A stretch of 64,000 nucleotides of DNA from Montifringilla adamsi (taxonomy: Eukaryota > Chordata > Aves > Passeriformes > Passeridae), in NCBI GenBank assembly GCA_017590115.1, contig JAGGNK010006604.1, positions 585,034 to 649,033 of the forward strand, read 5' to 3'. The notes beneath the pieces are model-generated. The model did not search any database. It was not told the DNA's origin and worked only from the letters and a program-made list of their open reading frames with translations. Every line of letters begins with the position of its first letter. Within the stretch, counting starts at the first letter, position 1. Below are positions 39,085-62,859 of the stretch, piece after piece. Both the position numbers and the translations under genes were made by a program.

Positions 39085-39535
39085 TAAACACAGAATCAGA
39101 GAGTATGCCAAGTTGGGAAGGACCCACAAGGACTATCAAGTCCAGCTCCTGGCCCTGCACAAAAATCCCACTCTGTGCCCAAGAGCATGGTCCAAATGCT
39201 GCTTGAGCTCTGGCTGCCTTGGAGCTGTGACCATTGCCCTGGCGAGCCTGTTCAGTGCCTGACCATCCTCTGGGGGAAAAACCTTCCCGTAATACCAAAC
39301 CTAATCCTGATTCAATTCCAACCATTCCTTCAGGTTCTGTCACTGAGCACCAGAGAGATGAGATCAGTGTCTGCCCCTCTTCCCCTCACAAGGAAGTTGC
39401 AGACTGATTAGTGTCCCCTCCAACTCTTCTTCAGGTTGAACAGACCAAGTGACCTCTACTGCTCCTCATACAGCTTCCCCACAAGGCCCTTCACCATCTT
39501 CATTACCCTCCTTTGGATGCTGTCTAATAGCTTAA
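39085..39535 (-). mobile_element. CR1-family LINE remnant, antisense
   Basis: Begins with AACACAGAATCAGAGAGTAT and GTTGGGAAGGACCCACAAGG, the antisense 3' end of an older CR1 subfamily. It continues through blocks ending AGGCCCTTCACCATCTTCAT and ACCCTCCTTTGGA. It lies between ACADM and RABGGTB. Confidence 0.75.
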
Positions 39536-39699
39536 TGTCTTTCTTGTATATGTAAACCTATTATTCCTTTCCATCAATGTATATACTTAACTATGCTTGC
39601 AGCAAGAACAGCCAAGAAGAAGGAATTAGGAGATTATTTATTTTTTAACCTTGGATAGACCTTTCTTGGCAATGCTGGCAGAATGGACATTCCCTGGAG

Positions 39700-40195
39700 T
39701 TCTTGGACAAATTACTGGATACGTGAGGCTGTATTGCATCCAATTCTAGGCTCCCCTGTATAAGAAAGATGGAGACTTAAAGGAGGGAGTCTAGCACATG
39801 GCCACACAAATATATAAGGACCTGAAGCATCTGTAATGTGAGAAGAGGCTAACTTTTTAGCCTGGACAAGAGAAAGCTTGGGTAATTTTATCTATGTGCA
39901 TTAATATCTGATGGGAAGTAATGAAGAGGAGGGATCCAGCCTCACAGTACGCATTAACAAGACAAGACGCAATGGGGACAAATTAAAATAAATGACATTC
40001 CACTGAAACACAACTTATTTTTTTAGTGTGAGGAATGTCATATGCTGGCAGAGGTGGCGGAGTCTCCATTTGACACTCAAAATTCAACAGGCAGTGGTCT
40101 CAAACAAACTGCTCTAGCTAAGCCTACTTGGCGTAGATGGGTTGTGCTCTATGATTTCAAGATGTATCTTCAAACCTCAGTAATTCTATAAGTAA
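39700..40195 (+). mobile_element. CR1-family LINE remnant, sense
   Basis: Contains CR1 3' blocks in sense orientation: TGGATACGTGAGGCTGTATT, AAGATGGAGACTTAAAGG, CAATGGGGACAAATTAAA and CATTCCACTGAAACACAA. The end near 40,190 resembles the usual ATGATTTCA...TTCTATA tail. It is diverged and truncated. Confidence 0.7.
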
Positions 40196-40984
40196 TTTCC
40201 AATTTTACTCGAAAATGTCCTTGCCTGTGTCTGTCTCTTTCATGTCTCATCTGAATTTACTGGATGGTACTACTACTGTCATCAGGTATAAGCTCTTCAA
40301 TCCTTCTTGGGTAAGCTACCTGGAAAAATCAGTTCTTTCAAGAAAGCATTTACTCTCTAAAAATTACTGACTTTCCTCCAGGAAGAGTCATAATGCAACA
40401 TCTTTGGTAACTATTTGACGTATGTAAGAAACAGACCTTATTTTTGACTGTCCTATGCAACACAGCATTATACATAGTACTACTTCTTTGATGTTCCTGC
40501 CTGGTATAGTTCAGGGGGAACATGTGCTAGAATCAAGAGCTGGTAATCATGAGCAGAATCACCCAAGATAGTTTTAATTAGGAAGCAAGAGAGACGGTTT
40601 TGAGCAAAAGGACAATTATCTTTATCCATTTTACCTGCGACTAAATTCCTGGATTTGCTTTTTCATAGAGCTGAGGAAGGAAACCGAAGTTACTTCTAAA
40701 AGCTGTCCTATTTGCTGTGATGCAAGAAAGTGCACAGCTGGAGTTAGTGTACTTTAAATTTACTACCTGTTTCAGAGTAGACTTTATCTGCGGCAACTCG
40801 GAAGGCCACAGCCGCTCCCGGGCCCGTGAAGGCCACAGCCGCAGCTCCGCGCAGCCGCGGCGCTCCGTGCCGCTCGGTTCTGCGCAGCCACCGGCGGGCG
40901 GGGCCCAAGCGGGGCCGGGCGGGCACAGCGAGGCCCCGCCGGCCGCTGCCTTCCGCTTCGGCTCTTCCTGTGCGCGCGGAGAAC

Positions 40985-52943
<11,959 letters not shown>

Positions 52944-53343
52944 GCCTCGTAAGGGACAAAAGCTTTGTATGACCAATTGCTTTAGTTTTACTAATTTATA
53001 ATCTCATCTGTGAAATTCTCAGTATATTCTTCTTTCAGATGTGTTTACATTATGGAAGTAAAGCAATAGCTTTGCTGTGGACTTTGTCACTTTATAAATT
53101 GTTAGGCTGGTTCTCATAATCTGAGTGTAACATGTTATTTGGTTGTATTCTAAGATGTGTAGAAACATTTCAATTCTGTATCTAAATGTATGGGCCTTGG
53201 CTTTTTTTTTTTTTTTTTAATATAATATTCAAATCAGAGCTTGACTATGTGAATGCTTAACTTTTCTGTTCCTGTAATATCAACAATGCTAGTACTGGTC
53301 TTCATACAGGCCTCTTTTGATGGTGGATCATGCAAAGCACTTT

Positions 53344-53388
53344 AAAAAAAAAACCAAAAAAACAACAAAAAAACCCCAAACCAAAAAA
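53344..53388. repeat. A-rich low-complexity tract
   Basis: Runs of A broken by CC, CAAC and CCCC, in the RABGGTB 3' flank. It may be the remnant of a poly(A) tail, but no retrocopy was recognised beside it. Confidence 0.8.
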
Positions 53389-53782
53389 GGTTTCCTACTT
53401 AAGGCATGCACTTAATACCACACACTTATATATCTAATTATTCCTGTTCACATTTGCCATCGCTTTTCTATACTGAGAAACAGCTGCTTCTTCTCAAAGT
53501 AATTGATGCCAGAAATACCATAATTATGGTTATTTTAAATATACAAATGTCTTCATTTATTGATGAGTCCCTTAGACAAAATTCCACTGATACTTGAGAT
53601 ACAGCATACCTTGAGTAAGTAGAGTGAAACTTGCTAACATTAAACATTTTAGAGAGGGTCTCTGTTGGACGGTGACTTGTAATTGAACATAGCAAGAGAT
53701 TTAGAATCAATTCTGGGTTGAAATCCCGCTTTTGTAGCTTTTAAGACACTAATTGTCAACACTTGATTTTGGTGTAATTGAA

Positions 53783-53788
53783 AATAAA
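53783..53788 (+). terminator. Possible distal poly(A) signal of RABGGTB
   Basis: First canonical AATAAA after the RABGGTB stop at 52,943, about 840 bases downstream. A nearer AGTAAA variant occurs at 53057-53062. The 3' UTR end cannot be fixed from sequence alone. Confidence 0.35.
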
Positions 53789-55559
53789 ATTAGCTGTGGA
53801 AAATACTTGTTCTCTGAAGGGTGAAATCCTCTTTGTCTTCATAGAAGTGCAAAAATTGCCTCTTAATTTACATTCCACACATCCTAGCTGAGACTGAATG
53901 ATACTCCACTTGTAACATACAGTGAAAGGTAATTGAGAAGGGGAGGAAGTCTTTGATAATCTCTGTACTTACGTTTAAGTAAGGCCTAAAGTTGTTTCAC
54001 CTGTACTTCACTCAGCAGAGATAGCCACCCAAGATTTGGCCTGCACAGTTTTCATACTAGCAGAACTATGTATTGATGTCTAGTAATTTCAAATAAAAAC
54101 CCAAACTCAGTAGAAAATACTGCCTTAGGCTACAATATTGGGAATTAATTTGATAGTAGTAAAGACTACTCTAGCCATGACCAGCTTTTGAACCAAGTTC
54201 AGTCACAGTAACAAAAGTGCCTTTTTGCACTTTTTAGTGCCTTTTTTAGCACTTCAGAAGCAAAGGCTTTATCTTGAGTACAGCAAAGTAGCCCAAGGTC
54301 CAGTTTGGCTGGAGAGAGTGCCTTAAGTCACGGCCGTCAAGTGAATGGCTGAGCTTTTTCTGTTCTTAAGTGTGTGTCATTATATCATTCTTGTGGTTCT
54401 GCAGTAAAAGAGAGGGGGTGCCTCAAGCAGGAGAGGGCTGTAAAGCTATACATTTCCTAACACTTCAAAGGATCAAGAACCAGCCTTAAAATCATCTATT
54501 CTTTCTCCCAAGTTTCATATTCCTCCTCACACCTCCACCACCATCCTGAAAAGTGTAATCTCTTCCTGCTTTTGGCAACTCTGAAATCCCACATCACTGT
54601 TGCACCACAACTTACAGACCTTGAACCAACTTTCTCCTACCAAAACGTTGACCCTTAAATTATCAGAAATCTGATAGATCTCGACTCTGACAGGCTGTGC
54701 TCTGTCTGGAGTAGCCTTGCCAACATCTCCTGATTCCAGGTCAAGAAAGGCCTTTTTCATTGTCCCAAAATATGTACCCAAACTCCATTCACTGCATGTC
54801 ATGTAGAATTTTCAAGGACAAAAATCAAACCCACAGTATAGCCTCCAACTTTTGGGCAAATCTTCCTTGAGAATAACTAGAGTGATCTGGGTCTCTTGCA
54901 GTGGTAACTTTCTTCAGAAATAGCTCAGCATTTGAATGGAAGTGAGAGGAATGGCACAGCAGGTCGTGTGGAGTAGGTGAATGCTTATGGGCATAGTGGA
55001 CATCTTGTTTCTTTATTTTTTTGGGTGCCACAGCAAAGTGTGCTGTGGCAAAGTTGCATGCTGTGCAACAGGTGAGTGAGGTATAGTCCACTACTGAGGA
55101 CAGTATTTTTGTGGAAGAGGTCCGTGTTGGCTGGCATGACCTCCAGCCCTGTGTTTTGGCAAATCATGAAGAGGCACCTACTGCTGATGGCAGCAGCATC
55201 CCAATTATATCGATGTTATTCTTTTTGAGGATGGATTCTGACTTGCAGCCCTCTGAAAGCGAAGTTGAAGGGCCAATGGTCTGAGAGGGTAAGGTGGAAA
55301 GACTGCAAAATGGGATGAGCGAGGTGTGTAAATCAGTGCAGTGGTGAGGGGTGCTCAGGATCAGTGATGTTTTGGTGCTGAAAGCAGCTGTGGGATTCAT
55401 TCCACATGAGGCGAGCATGTGCTGGGCACGGCAGTTCCAATGTGTCCGACCTCTTCCGGCGGCAGTTCCAGTGTGTGCCCTCTGCCTTACCAGAGGCAGA
55501 GCTGTTTTTTGTGCATATGGTACTCTCGCACACTACCGTCACGTCATGTTACGTGCAGC

Positions 55560-56350
55560 CTGTGAGGGCTCGGGGTGGAGCTGCACAAGCTCAGAGCACT
55601 GCTGCTACTGCGGCCCCGCGGGGCCCCGCCCCACCGTGCCGCACGCCAGTACGGGCCGGCTCAGCCGTGCCAGCCGCCCGCCCGCTGCTCTCGGTCAGGG
55701 CTCCCGCGCCCGCCCCCTACGCAGCCCTGCCCCTTCTCAGCACGGCCCGCTGCGGCAGGCCTCAGGCGCGGGCAGGGCCGGGCCGGTTCTGCGGGGCGGG
55801 GCACGGCTGCGTAGGGGGCGGGGGCGCCGCGTCTGCCGCCTTTCCGTGGTGAAGGTGGCCCTTGGGCGCGCGAGCGTTTCCGGGGCAGCGTCATCACCGT
55901 CACGCTCAGCGTCAGCGTCGTGGTCGCCAGCATCATGACAACGCTCCGCGCCTTCACCTGCGACGACCTCTTCCGATTCAACAACATGTGAGCGCCGGCT
56001 GTCCCTCTTCCTGCCCCCGAGCCCCTGCGCGCTTCCCCACCCCGCGGGGTCCTCGCGGCGCCCCGCCGGCCGGGCGGGCCCGCGCCCCGGCCCGGGCCCA
56101 TGCTGAGCGCCGCACTCTCTTCCCCCACAGCAATCTGGACCCGCTGACCGAGACCGTATCCTTCCTGCCGGGGCAGGGGCGCCGGGTCGGGCGCGGGCGG
56201 CGCAGCCGTGGCGGCCGCAGTTGCTCCTTAACCGAGCGCCCAGTACGGGATTCCCTTCTACTTGCAGTACCTCGCCCACTGGCCCGAGTATTTCATCGTC
56301 GCCGAGGCGCCCGGCGGGGAGCTGATGGGTTACAGTGAGTGCCGGGTGTT
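55560..56350 (+). promoter_or_regulatory. CpG island promoter of NAA20
   Basis: CpG island covering the upstream region and NAA20 exons 1-3 with their tiny introns. Three CGTCA half-sites of the ATF/CREB type occur within 26 bp at 55889-55893, 55898-55902 and 55910-55914, immediately before the ATG at 55,935. They may lie in the 5' UTR or at the transcription start. Confidence 0.75.
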
Positions 56351-59300
56351 CCGGCGGTAACGTCTCCCTTCGTTGCCTATTTCGGGGATTATAACGCGGG
56401 AGTTTTTCTTACTCTTCGCGTTTACCAAATGTCCAACATGGAAGAGAACCCTGCGTTGCATCTTCCCGTTTTTTAAATGTCTTAGGGTATTATGCAGGAC
56501 TCATGGCCATAGCTTCCAGTTTGATGTTGCTAGTGCAGCGAGGAGCCTTGGCTGTGGTAACATCCACACGTATTTGGTGAATGGGTATTTCTGTAATCTG
56601 AAAGATTAAGTCCCTACCCACAGTCAGTAGAAGTGCTGGGCTTGCGTTTTGCATTGCCCTGTGAGGGAAAAGCTCTGGGCCTGGATGTCATTTGCTAATT
56701 TGCTGTGGAATATTTGTGTTTTTCAGAAATCATGCCAAAGAGAACTGCCAGGAGACGGGGTGGGGCAGAGTAATGGTTTTTGCAGGGATCCAGGAACTAA
56801 AAGTATTTGACATGCTAAAGCTGAAAGTATGTGTGCTGCATAGAACATTTCTCTGTATCCACCACACTTGTTGCTTATTAGCAGTGACTGTGATATCTAT
56901 AAAAGCACAGGGTGGAAGTGTGAATGTTCATTAATAAACTAACACTGGATTGGCCCAGTGTAGAAAGGAGAGAAACTAGAAAGCCCCCCAGAACATCATC
57001 CCCACCTCCTCCGCTTCTTGGTGTTTTGTTGGTTTTTTTTTTGGGTTTTTTTTTTTTGGTTTTTGTTGTTGTTGTTGTTTTGTTTTTTTGTTGTTGTTTT
57101 TCCTTAAACACATCGTGTTGGCAGGGCCTTATATTTCTATTGCCAGACTGGCTAAGCTTCCCAAGCTCTATTCCTCCATAATCTCCAAAAGTCTCAAATA
57201 GTTGCTGGGATGGTAATTTTGGGTTTCTAGTCCTCTGTTTCTCCTTTATTTCAGTCAGATCTTTAATTTTGGTTCGGTGAGACTTGTGAGAATTGCTTAA
57301 AATTTGCATTTAGAAGTCACCTCAAGCAAGGAATTTGCAAACTTGTTTGGTATTTTTTTACATTAGTTAAGAAACTGCTGTAATATTTGAGCAAAATGAC
57401 ATTTTCAGTGGCTGCTGAATCCTAGAGTGAAAAGGTAGACATCCCTGTTTTAGCCTTTATGACAACCACTGTAACGTGTGTTTATCCATGGCTTATTCCT
57501 CTTGTGAAGTTGTCTGGCTACAGGCAGTGCATTACCCCAAAGGTGCTGCTGCGCTGATGCTCTGTATGTTCACAGTCATGGGCAAAGCTGAAGGCTCTGT
57601 GGCTAGGGAAGAATGGCATGGACACGTTACTGCTCTCTCTGTTGCACCAGAATTCCGACGGCTGGGTTTGGCTGCTAAATTGATGGAGCTCCTGGAAGAA
57701 ATTTCAGAAAAGTGAGTAGTATGTCTGTCTTTAAATTTATCTTTTAAAGTAACATTTAAAAGTAGTATTTCTACAGAAACCTGTCCCTGTTTTACATGGC
57801 AGAATTTTGCTTTATGTGGTGTTCTGATTTTCTGGAATTCCTCATAGTTGGAAGAAAAAGAGTTATGAAAATTGCTTAGCAGTTTAAAATCTCAAGGTTT
57901 CTCTGAAGGCTAACTTGCCAGAATGAGGAGGACATAGGCTGAATTCCAGTAGAGATACTGTATAAAAGAACATTCCTTGACAGGAAAAGAGCTTTGTGAA
58001 ATGACAGCACTGTTTCCTGTAGGGCCTCCAAAATACTTGTTCAGTAACTGTGGGCTTTGTGCAATGCCCTCAGGCACAATCCTGAACAAATTTTGTACTG
58101 TGGAGAGTATCTTAGTTTACTTGCCATCCCGTGCTTGGTTACTTGTACCTGAGAAAATTTAATTTAGTGTCAGATGAACCCACTGGGAAATGTCCTTAAC
58201 TGATTCTGGTAGGGCAACCCCGCTATGGTTGGTAGGACCAGAAAGTAGTGTGATGTTTTGAAAAATTTGCCTTGTGGAATGAAGGGTCTATCATCTCCTG
58301 TTAGGCAACTGAATTTTGTGACTGATTCCAGTCCTCCTAATTCAAGCAATCTAAAATGTGGATACTTTTTAAATTTTATTTAGACCTGTGGGGGAATTTA
58401 ACTTGTCTTGTTCTTTCTGGTCAAATTTCTGAACCCACTGACTGGTAAAAAGTGGCCATGTGATAAAAATAAAATTAAATCCGTGTCTATGATTGAATTT
58501 TCCCTTGGTAAAGGAGTGTATCTGTTATTACATTGGGAAAGATGTTTAATTAGTATACTACATTGGACTTGCTTTGGTTTCATTACAATTTATGGGTTGT
58601 TACTTAGAAATACATTTATCTACTATTCCTTACTGTGGTTTTGTTTGTTTGTTTCTTTTCCTCCCCTGCTAAAGAAAGGGTGGATTTTTTGTCGATCTCT
58701 TTGTGAGAGTATCAAATCAGGTTGCTGTAAATATGTATAAGCAACTAGGCTACAGTGTATACCGGACAGTCTTAGAGTACTACTCAGCTAGCAGTGGGGA
58801 GCCAGATGAAGATGCTTATGGTAAGTTCTTGTTTGGTCTCAAATTGAATGGAACTATTCTCATCTTGAGGGTTCCTGGGCTTGTTTGTAAGAGTGTTACA
58901 ATTTTTTTATATGAAACATACACAAAACATGAAACAATTATATTAAACCATTTCAGATAGTTGCTGATTAACGGGATTTTTGTATTTTTGTAACTTTTCC
59001 TACTTAAGATTATATTAGTTACAAAACTTAATCTTGCCATTTATACATTTTGTAGCATCTCTGGAAAAATCCACCACAGAACAAGAATAAATGAGAAGGA
59101 ATGTCAGTGCTTTCTTCCTTTCATCCCATAACAGGGACTTGAAACTTTGTTTTTCTCAGATGTCTACCTGTAAATTAACAATTGTCAGCATTCAGCAATG
59201 ACAAAGAATTGGGTAACATTTTCAATTTAAAAGGGAAGGAACATGGAAATTCAAGTATGTAAATGTTAATTGTGTTAACAAAAGTGAACTGCCAAGTGCT

Positions 59301-60184
59301 TCCTCTTTCTAGGTCCTTTTTTAAATTATCCTTCCAAAGGGTTACGTGGCCAGGCTACGTATCGTTTCTGTTCTTGCACTATAGAGGAGTGCTGTGAAAT
59401 ACAGGGGCTCAGATGGGCACCTAGCATTGCTGCATGTGACTTAAGTCATGTATTTGTCGCTTTAGCTTGTCATTTCCTTTCCATTTGGCTGAGTTTCATG
59501 CAGTGTTTTATATCAGTTGATATTATTGCCATTGAGCAACATTAAGGACAGCAGTGTGTCCTGAGGAGAGCAACCAAGATGGTGAGAGCCTCAAGAGCAA
59601 GATTTAGGAGGAGCAGCTGATGTCCATGACTTTGTGCCACTTTGAGAAGAGAAAGCTGATGCATGCCCTTGTCACAGTCTATAACTTCCAAGGACAGCAG
59701 AGGGGGGTCTTGATCTCCTCCCTCCAGTGACGAGTGCCAGGAACTGAGGAGATGAAGCAAAGCTGTGTCAGGGAATTTTCAGACTGAACGTTAGAAGGCT
59801 CTTCACTGAGGGTGGTTGGTTACTGCAGTGGTCTCTCCAGGGAAAGAGTCATGACACCAAGCCCATCAGAGTTCAAGGAATATCTGCACAATGCTCCTAA
59901 TTATACGGTGTAATTTTAGGTATTACTGTGTGGAGCAGGGAGTTGCATCCTTATGGGTCCTTTTGAACTTGAGGTAGTCTTATGATTCTAGGAAATTTTC
60001 TTGATTAAAAATTATCTTATTTTAATGCAGAATTCACTTAATATGGCTTTGTACAATGACTGCAGTACTGTAATAACATTTTTTTCTTGTTGCTATAGAT
60101 ATGAGAAAAGCTCTTTCCAGAGATACAGAAAAGAAGTCAGTTATACCTCTGCCTCATCCTGTGAGACCAGAAGACATCGAGTAA
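55935..60184 (+). CDS. NAA20: NAA20, NatB catalytic N-alpha-acetyltransferase (6 coding exons, complete)
   Basis: GNAT-fold catalytic subunit of NatB. With NAA25 it acetylates nascent proteins beginning Met-Asp, Met-Glu, Met-Asn or Met-Gln at the ribosome. Coding exons: 55935-55987, 56131-56155, 56244-56334, 57576-57711, 58675-58820, 60099-60184, all GT-AG and in frame, giving 178 residues, the human length. The protein begins MTTLRAFTCDDLFRFNNINL and ends PHPVRPEDIE. The acetyl-CoA-binding loop is RRLGLAAKL at residues 84-92. Introns 1 and 2 are very short (143 and 88 bp) and GC-rich. Intron 5 holds a CR1 relic. The intact introns and frame argue against a processed copy. NAA20 directly after RABGGTB is not the mammalian order, where MSH4 follows RABGGTB and NAA20 is on another chromosome, so this may be a lineage-specific linkage or a duplicate. 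Confidence 0.96.
57018..57102. repeat. T/TTG low-complexity tract in NAA20 intron 3
   Basis: T runs mixed with GTT/TTG repeats (GTTGTTGTTGTTG core) over about 85 bases. The tract explains the proline- or valine-rich open frames seen on both strands here. Confidence 0.9.
59520..59998 (+). mobile_element. CR1-family LINE remnant in NAA20 intron 5
   Basis: Sense CR1 3' end. It begins GTGTCCTGAGGAGAGCAACC with AAGATGGTGAGAGCC, continues through AGACTGAACGTTAGAAGGC and CTTCACTGAGGGTGGTTGG, and ends GTAGTCTTATGATTCTAGGA. It is truncated and diverged, with no coding capacity left. Confidence 0.78.
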
Positions 60185-60404
60185 CTTTAAGCTGTGCTTC
60201 TCATGCAATTTACTAAGGGTCAGGTTCCATCTCCTATAACCCCCAACAACTTATGCATAAGAAGTTGTAGGCCAAATGTTTTCCCCATAAAATACTTAAA
60301 AGCAACGTTGAGAAGCTGACTAACACTGCTTCTATGGGTAATGGCTGTATACTGCTACGCTTACTCTATTATTTTTCCTTTCACATGTTGGAGATTTGGA
60401 GACT

Positions 60405-60410
60405 ATTAAA
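60405..60410 (+). terminator. Probable poly(A) signal of NAA20
   Basis: ATTAAA variant signal about 220 bases after the NAA20 stop, followed within 20-40 bases by T-rich and GT-rich sequence. No canonical AATAAA was seen nearer. Confidence 0.5.
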
Positions 60411-60659
60411 ATGGAGTTACTTCCTGTATGGTCTTTTCTTGGTTTTCTTGTTGCAGCTAGAACTTATTTCTGTTTCAGGAAGCATCTTATTGTATAGTCT
60501 GTGATTTAACAGTTCCCATGTCAGGTTGTGATGGAAGAAGGCAAATGAAGCCAGGACACTCAACTAGGATGCCCCAAACCCCTGCCAATCACAGGTTGCC
60601 AAATGAAAAAAACAGGTTACAAAAGTACTAGAAGCTCAGGTACAAAAATGCCATAAATT

Positions 60660-61022
60660 CTCCCTACAAAAAACTAGGTTCCAAAATACAACCCTAGTGT
60701 ATTTTTGTTCAAAACCCTAGTTTTGAGCCCTAGTTTCAAAATAATAGATAACCAAATTCCAAAATACCAAAGAAAACCAGGTTTCAAAATCACAGATTTA
60801 AAATACCAGAATTTTAACCTCACCCAAGTTCCAAAATACAAAAGTAACCCAATTTCAAAATACCAGAACAGCAAGTTCAGAAATACCAAAATAACACAGT
60901 TTGAAAACACTAGAATACCAAGCTCCAAAAGACCAAAATAATTCAATTGAAAATACCAGATTACCAAGTTCCAAAATATCAGAATGACCCCATTTCAAAA
61001 TACCAAACTGCAAAATACCAAC
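60660..61022. repeat. Degenerate 47-bp minisatellite (dimer of ~23-bp units)
   Basis: The motif CAAGTTCCAAAATACC recurs at 60,825, 60,872, 60,919 and 60,965, a spacing of 47, 47 and 46 bp. Between these lies a related half unit with CAATTTCAAAATACC, so the basic unit is about 23-24 bp. Older, more diverged units extend left to about 60,660. The A/C strand bias is strong. It lies just downstream of NAA20. Confidence 0.85.
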
Positions 61023-61479
61023 TTTCAGATCTCTTGTATGGTCAGGATTCCCAAACTCAAAAGAATGCAATATTGTCAAAATTGAATCTGTGCTACAAAA
61101 ATGGATATTTTCTCGTCTGAAAAGCTTTCCTCTGATGACCATCAATACATGTATTTATTCTAATTGTACAGCCAGGTGCAGTAAGAATTTTACTTTAAAG
61201 GCAAACACTTGCAGTAGCTGTCTGCTTAGTTTGTGTCTGTGAGAATTGGCATTTGGGCCGGAGAGCTGCGGTTGGGATCAAAGGATGGAGTAAATCTGTT
61301 CCCTGAAGATGCACAGAGAAAGACTGCGGAGCAGGCAAAGGGAGCATTTATATATTTCACTGAAATTCAGGGCACAGCAGCGATGGGGGTGCTCAGGTTC
61401 ATCAGGATTAGCCATAAACAACACAGCCAAACCCATGACCCCTCAAGAGACGTGTCAAACGCTTCAACAGAAACACAGG

Positions 61480-62760
61480 TCAGTAATGATTACTATTGGA
61501 GTGTACCAGTATTACTGACTGCCTTGGTCTGTCTGGCCTCGGCTGCTGACCAAATAGCGGCACCTGTGGTGTTTTCTCCCCAGAGTCGCTATTCAGTACC
61601 TGTGCTTGCAGCTGAGCACGCGGGGACAAGTCCAGGCACGCCCCGAGCTCCAGTGTTTCCGGGCTGGAGCTTTCTTTGAGGGGGTCACTCCTCTGGCCTT
61701 CCTGAGCTGGAGGTTGCATTAAGGCGAGGTGAAGATAGGAGCGGGTCCCGATGCAGAGTTTTTAATCCAGAGTATTTATTTCGATGGCACAGTCTCTGAA
61801 TCTTGCAATAATTCCCATGAACTCTCTAACAGAATTCTTCCACCAGAACCCCGACCTCGTGGTCTGCTCGCCCTTTCACCTCGGCAGAGGGGCAGGGGAG
61901 GGGACCCAGGGAGCACCAACCAGGTACAGGGGGAGGAGGTCTCAGGTGAGAGGGACACCTGGGTGGGCCAATGGCCCCCCAGGGGCTGGAGAGCATCCTT
62001 TGAACCTGCCAATTGCTCGACGCTCTCCTTGGAATCTCTGGGTTGATAAACAGTGCCCAGCAGGGGTCAAGGGTGGGGAAAGGAAGGGTGATTGACAACC
62101 CACCTGGGGAAGGAGATTTCAGGGAGAACCCAGGGGAAACTGAGGCAAATCATGACATCACACCGCAACAGATTACCGAAGAAAAATTACCAGTAATCAC
62201 TTATGGTCTATGGAGAATTTCCTCGGTAATTACAAAGCTAGGATGTATGGAATTTCAGAGGCAGAATCCCAATTTTGGCCATGGGCACTCGGATGAGAAG
62301 GCTGGTTCTTTTCCACGGAAAGAAAAGCCCAGCACCCTGGTGCTTCAGGGGCAGACAAGGGGCCATGTAGGGGAGGGAACGACCACCGGGACCTCTCCAC
62401 CTCACCCCCCACTCCAAGGTGCAGCAGCCCCAGATGTGACCAGTAAGGATGAGGAGGCGGCAGCTCCTGCCAGAGGCTGCTTTCAGAGGGTTATGTGGGC
62501 ACACCTGTACAGGGAGCTGAGAGTCGAGTGGGGGCAACACAGGCATCCCAAGAGTCCCTCCAGGATCAATGGTTACAGGATCCAGCAGGGGCTGGGGGTG
62601 CACCTCGGCATGGAGCATCACTTCAAGAAAATGTCCAGGGAAAAGCCAAGAGACAGCACCTGAGCAGGCAGAGCAGCGTGTGGGGTCCCAGGGGGAAACT
62701 TTCAAGTTCCCCCTTTCTTCTGGTCAGTCCCCCCCCAGAGCCCCCAGAAAAGAGAGGGGC
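61480..62760 (-). mobile_element. Unclassified GC-rich LTR/ERV-like block
   Basis: On the minus strand a GC-rich segment contains AATAAA (near 61,778). It is followed by a stretch that looks like a retroviral R-U5 (CGGGACCCGCTCCTATCTTC, CACCTCGCCTTAATGCAACC) and preceded by a CCAAT-like, promoter-like region. Neither TG...CA ends nor a primer-binding site could be fixed. Open frames of up to 216 codons here (for example 62,013-62,663 plus, 62,238-62,705 minus) match nothing I recognise and overlap one another. Unrelated GC-rich intergenic DNA is the alternative. Confidence 0.28.
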
Positions 62761-62859
62761 TATTAGGAGAAAAGGAGTTTAAAATAAGGGAAAAGGCTTC
62801 CTTTTTTGTAACTGTCTGTGTCTAAATTGAAGAGGAATCTGCTTCCCCTGCAATTTTAA

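Larger units (their letters stand above)
52944..55559. other. RABGGTB-NAA20 interval (3' UTR then intergenic)
   Basis: Begins with the RABGGTB 3' UTR. From 54,527 to 55,418 the minus strand carries three successive open frames of 84-91 codons in a row, which might be a decayed coding sequence, but none shows a motif I recognise. In particular no MSH4 exon was seen, although MSH4 follows RABGGTB in mammals. Confidence 0.55.

Noticed and set aside
55351..56338. Frames of 155-195 codons on both strands around NAA20 exons 1-3
   Set aside because: GC-rich shadows. The NAA20 exons with GT-AG borders and family sequence account for the locus.
60674..61145. Minus-strand frames rich in Tyr, Phe, Trp and Leu
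   Set aside because: They are translations of the 47-bp minisatellite, which explains the repeated peptide pattern.
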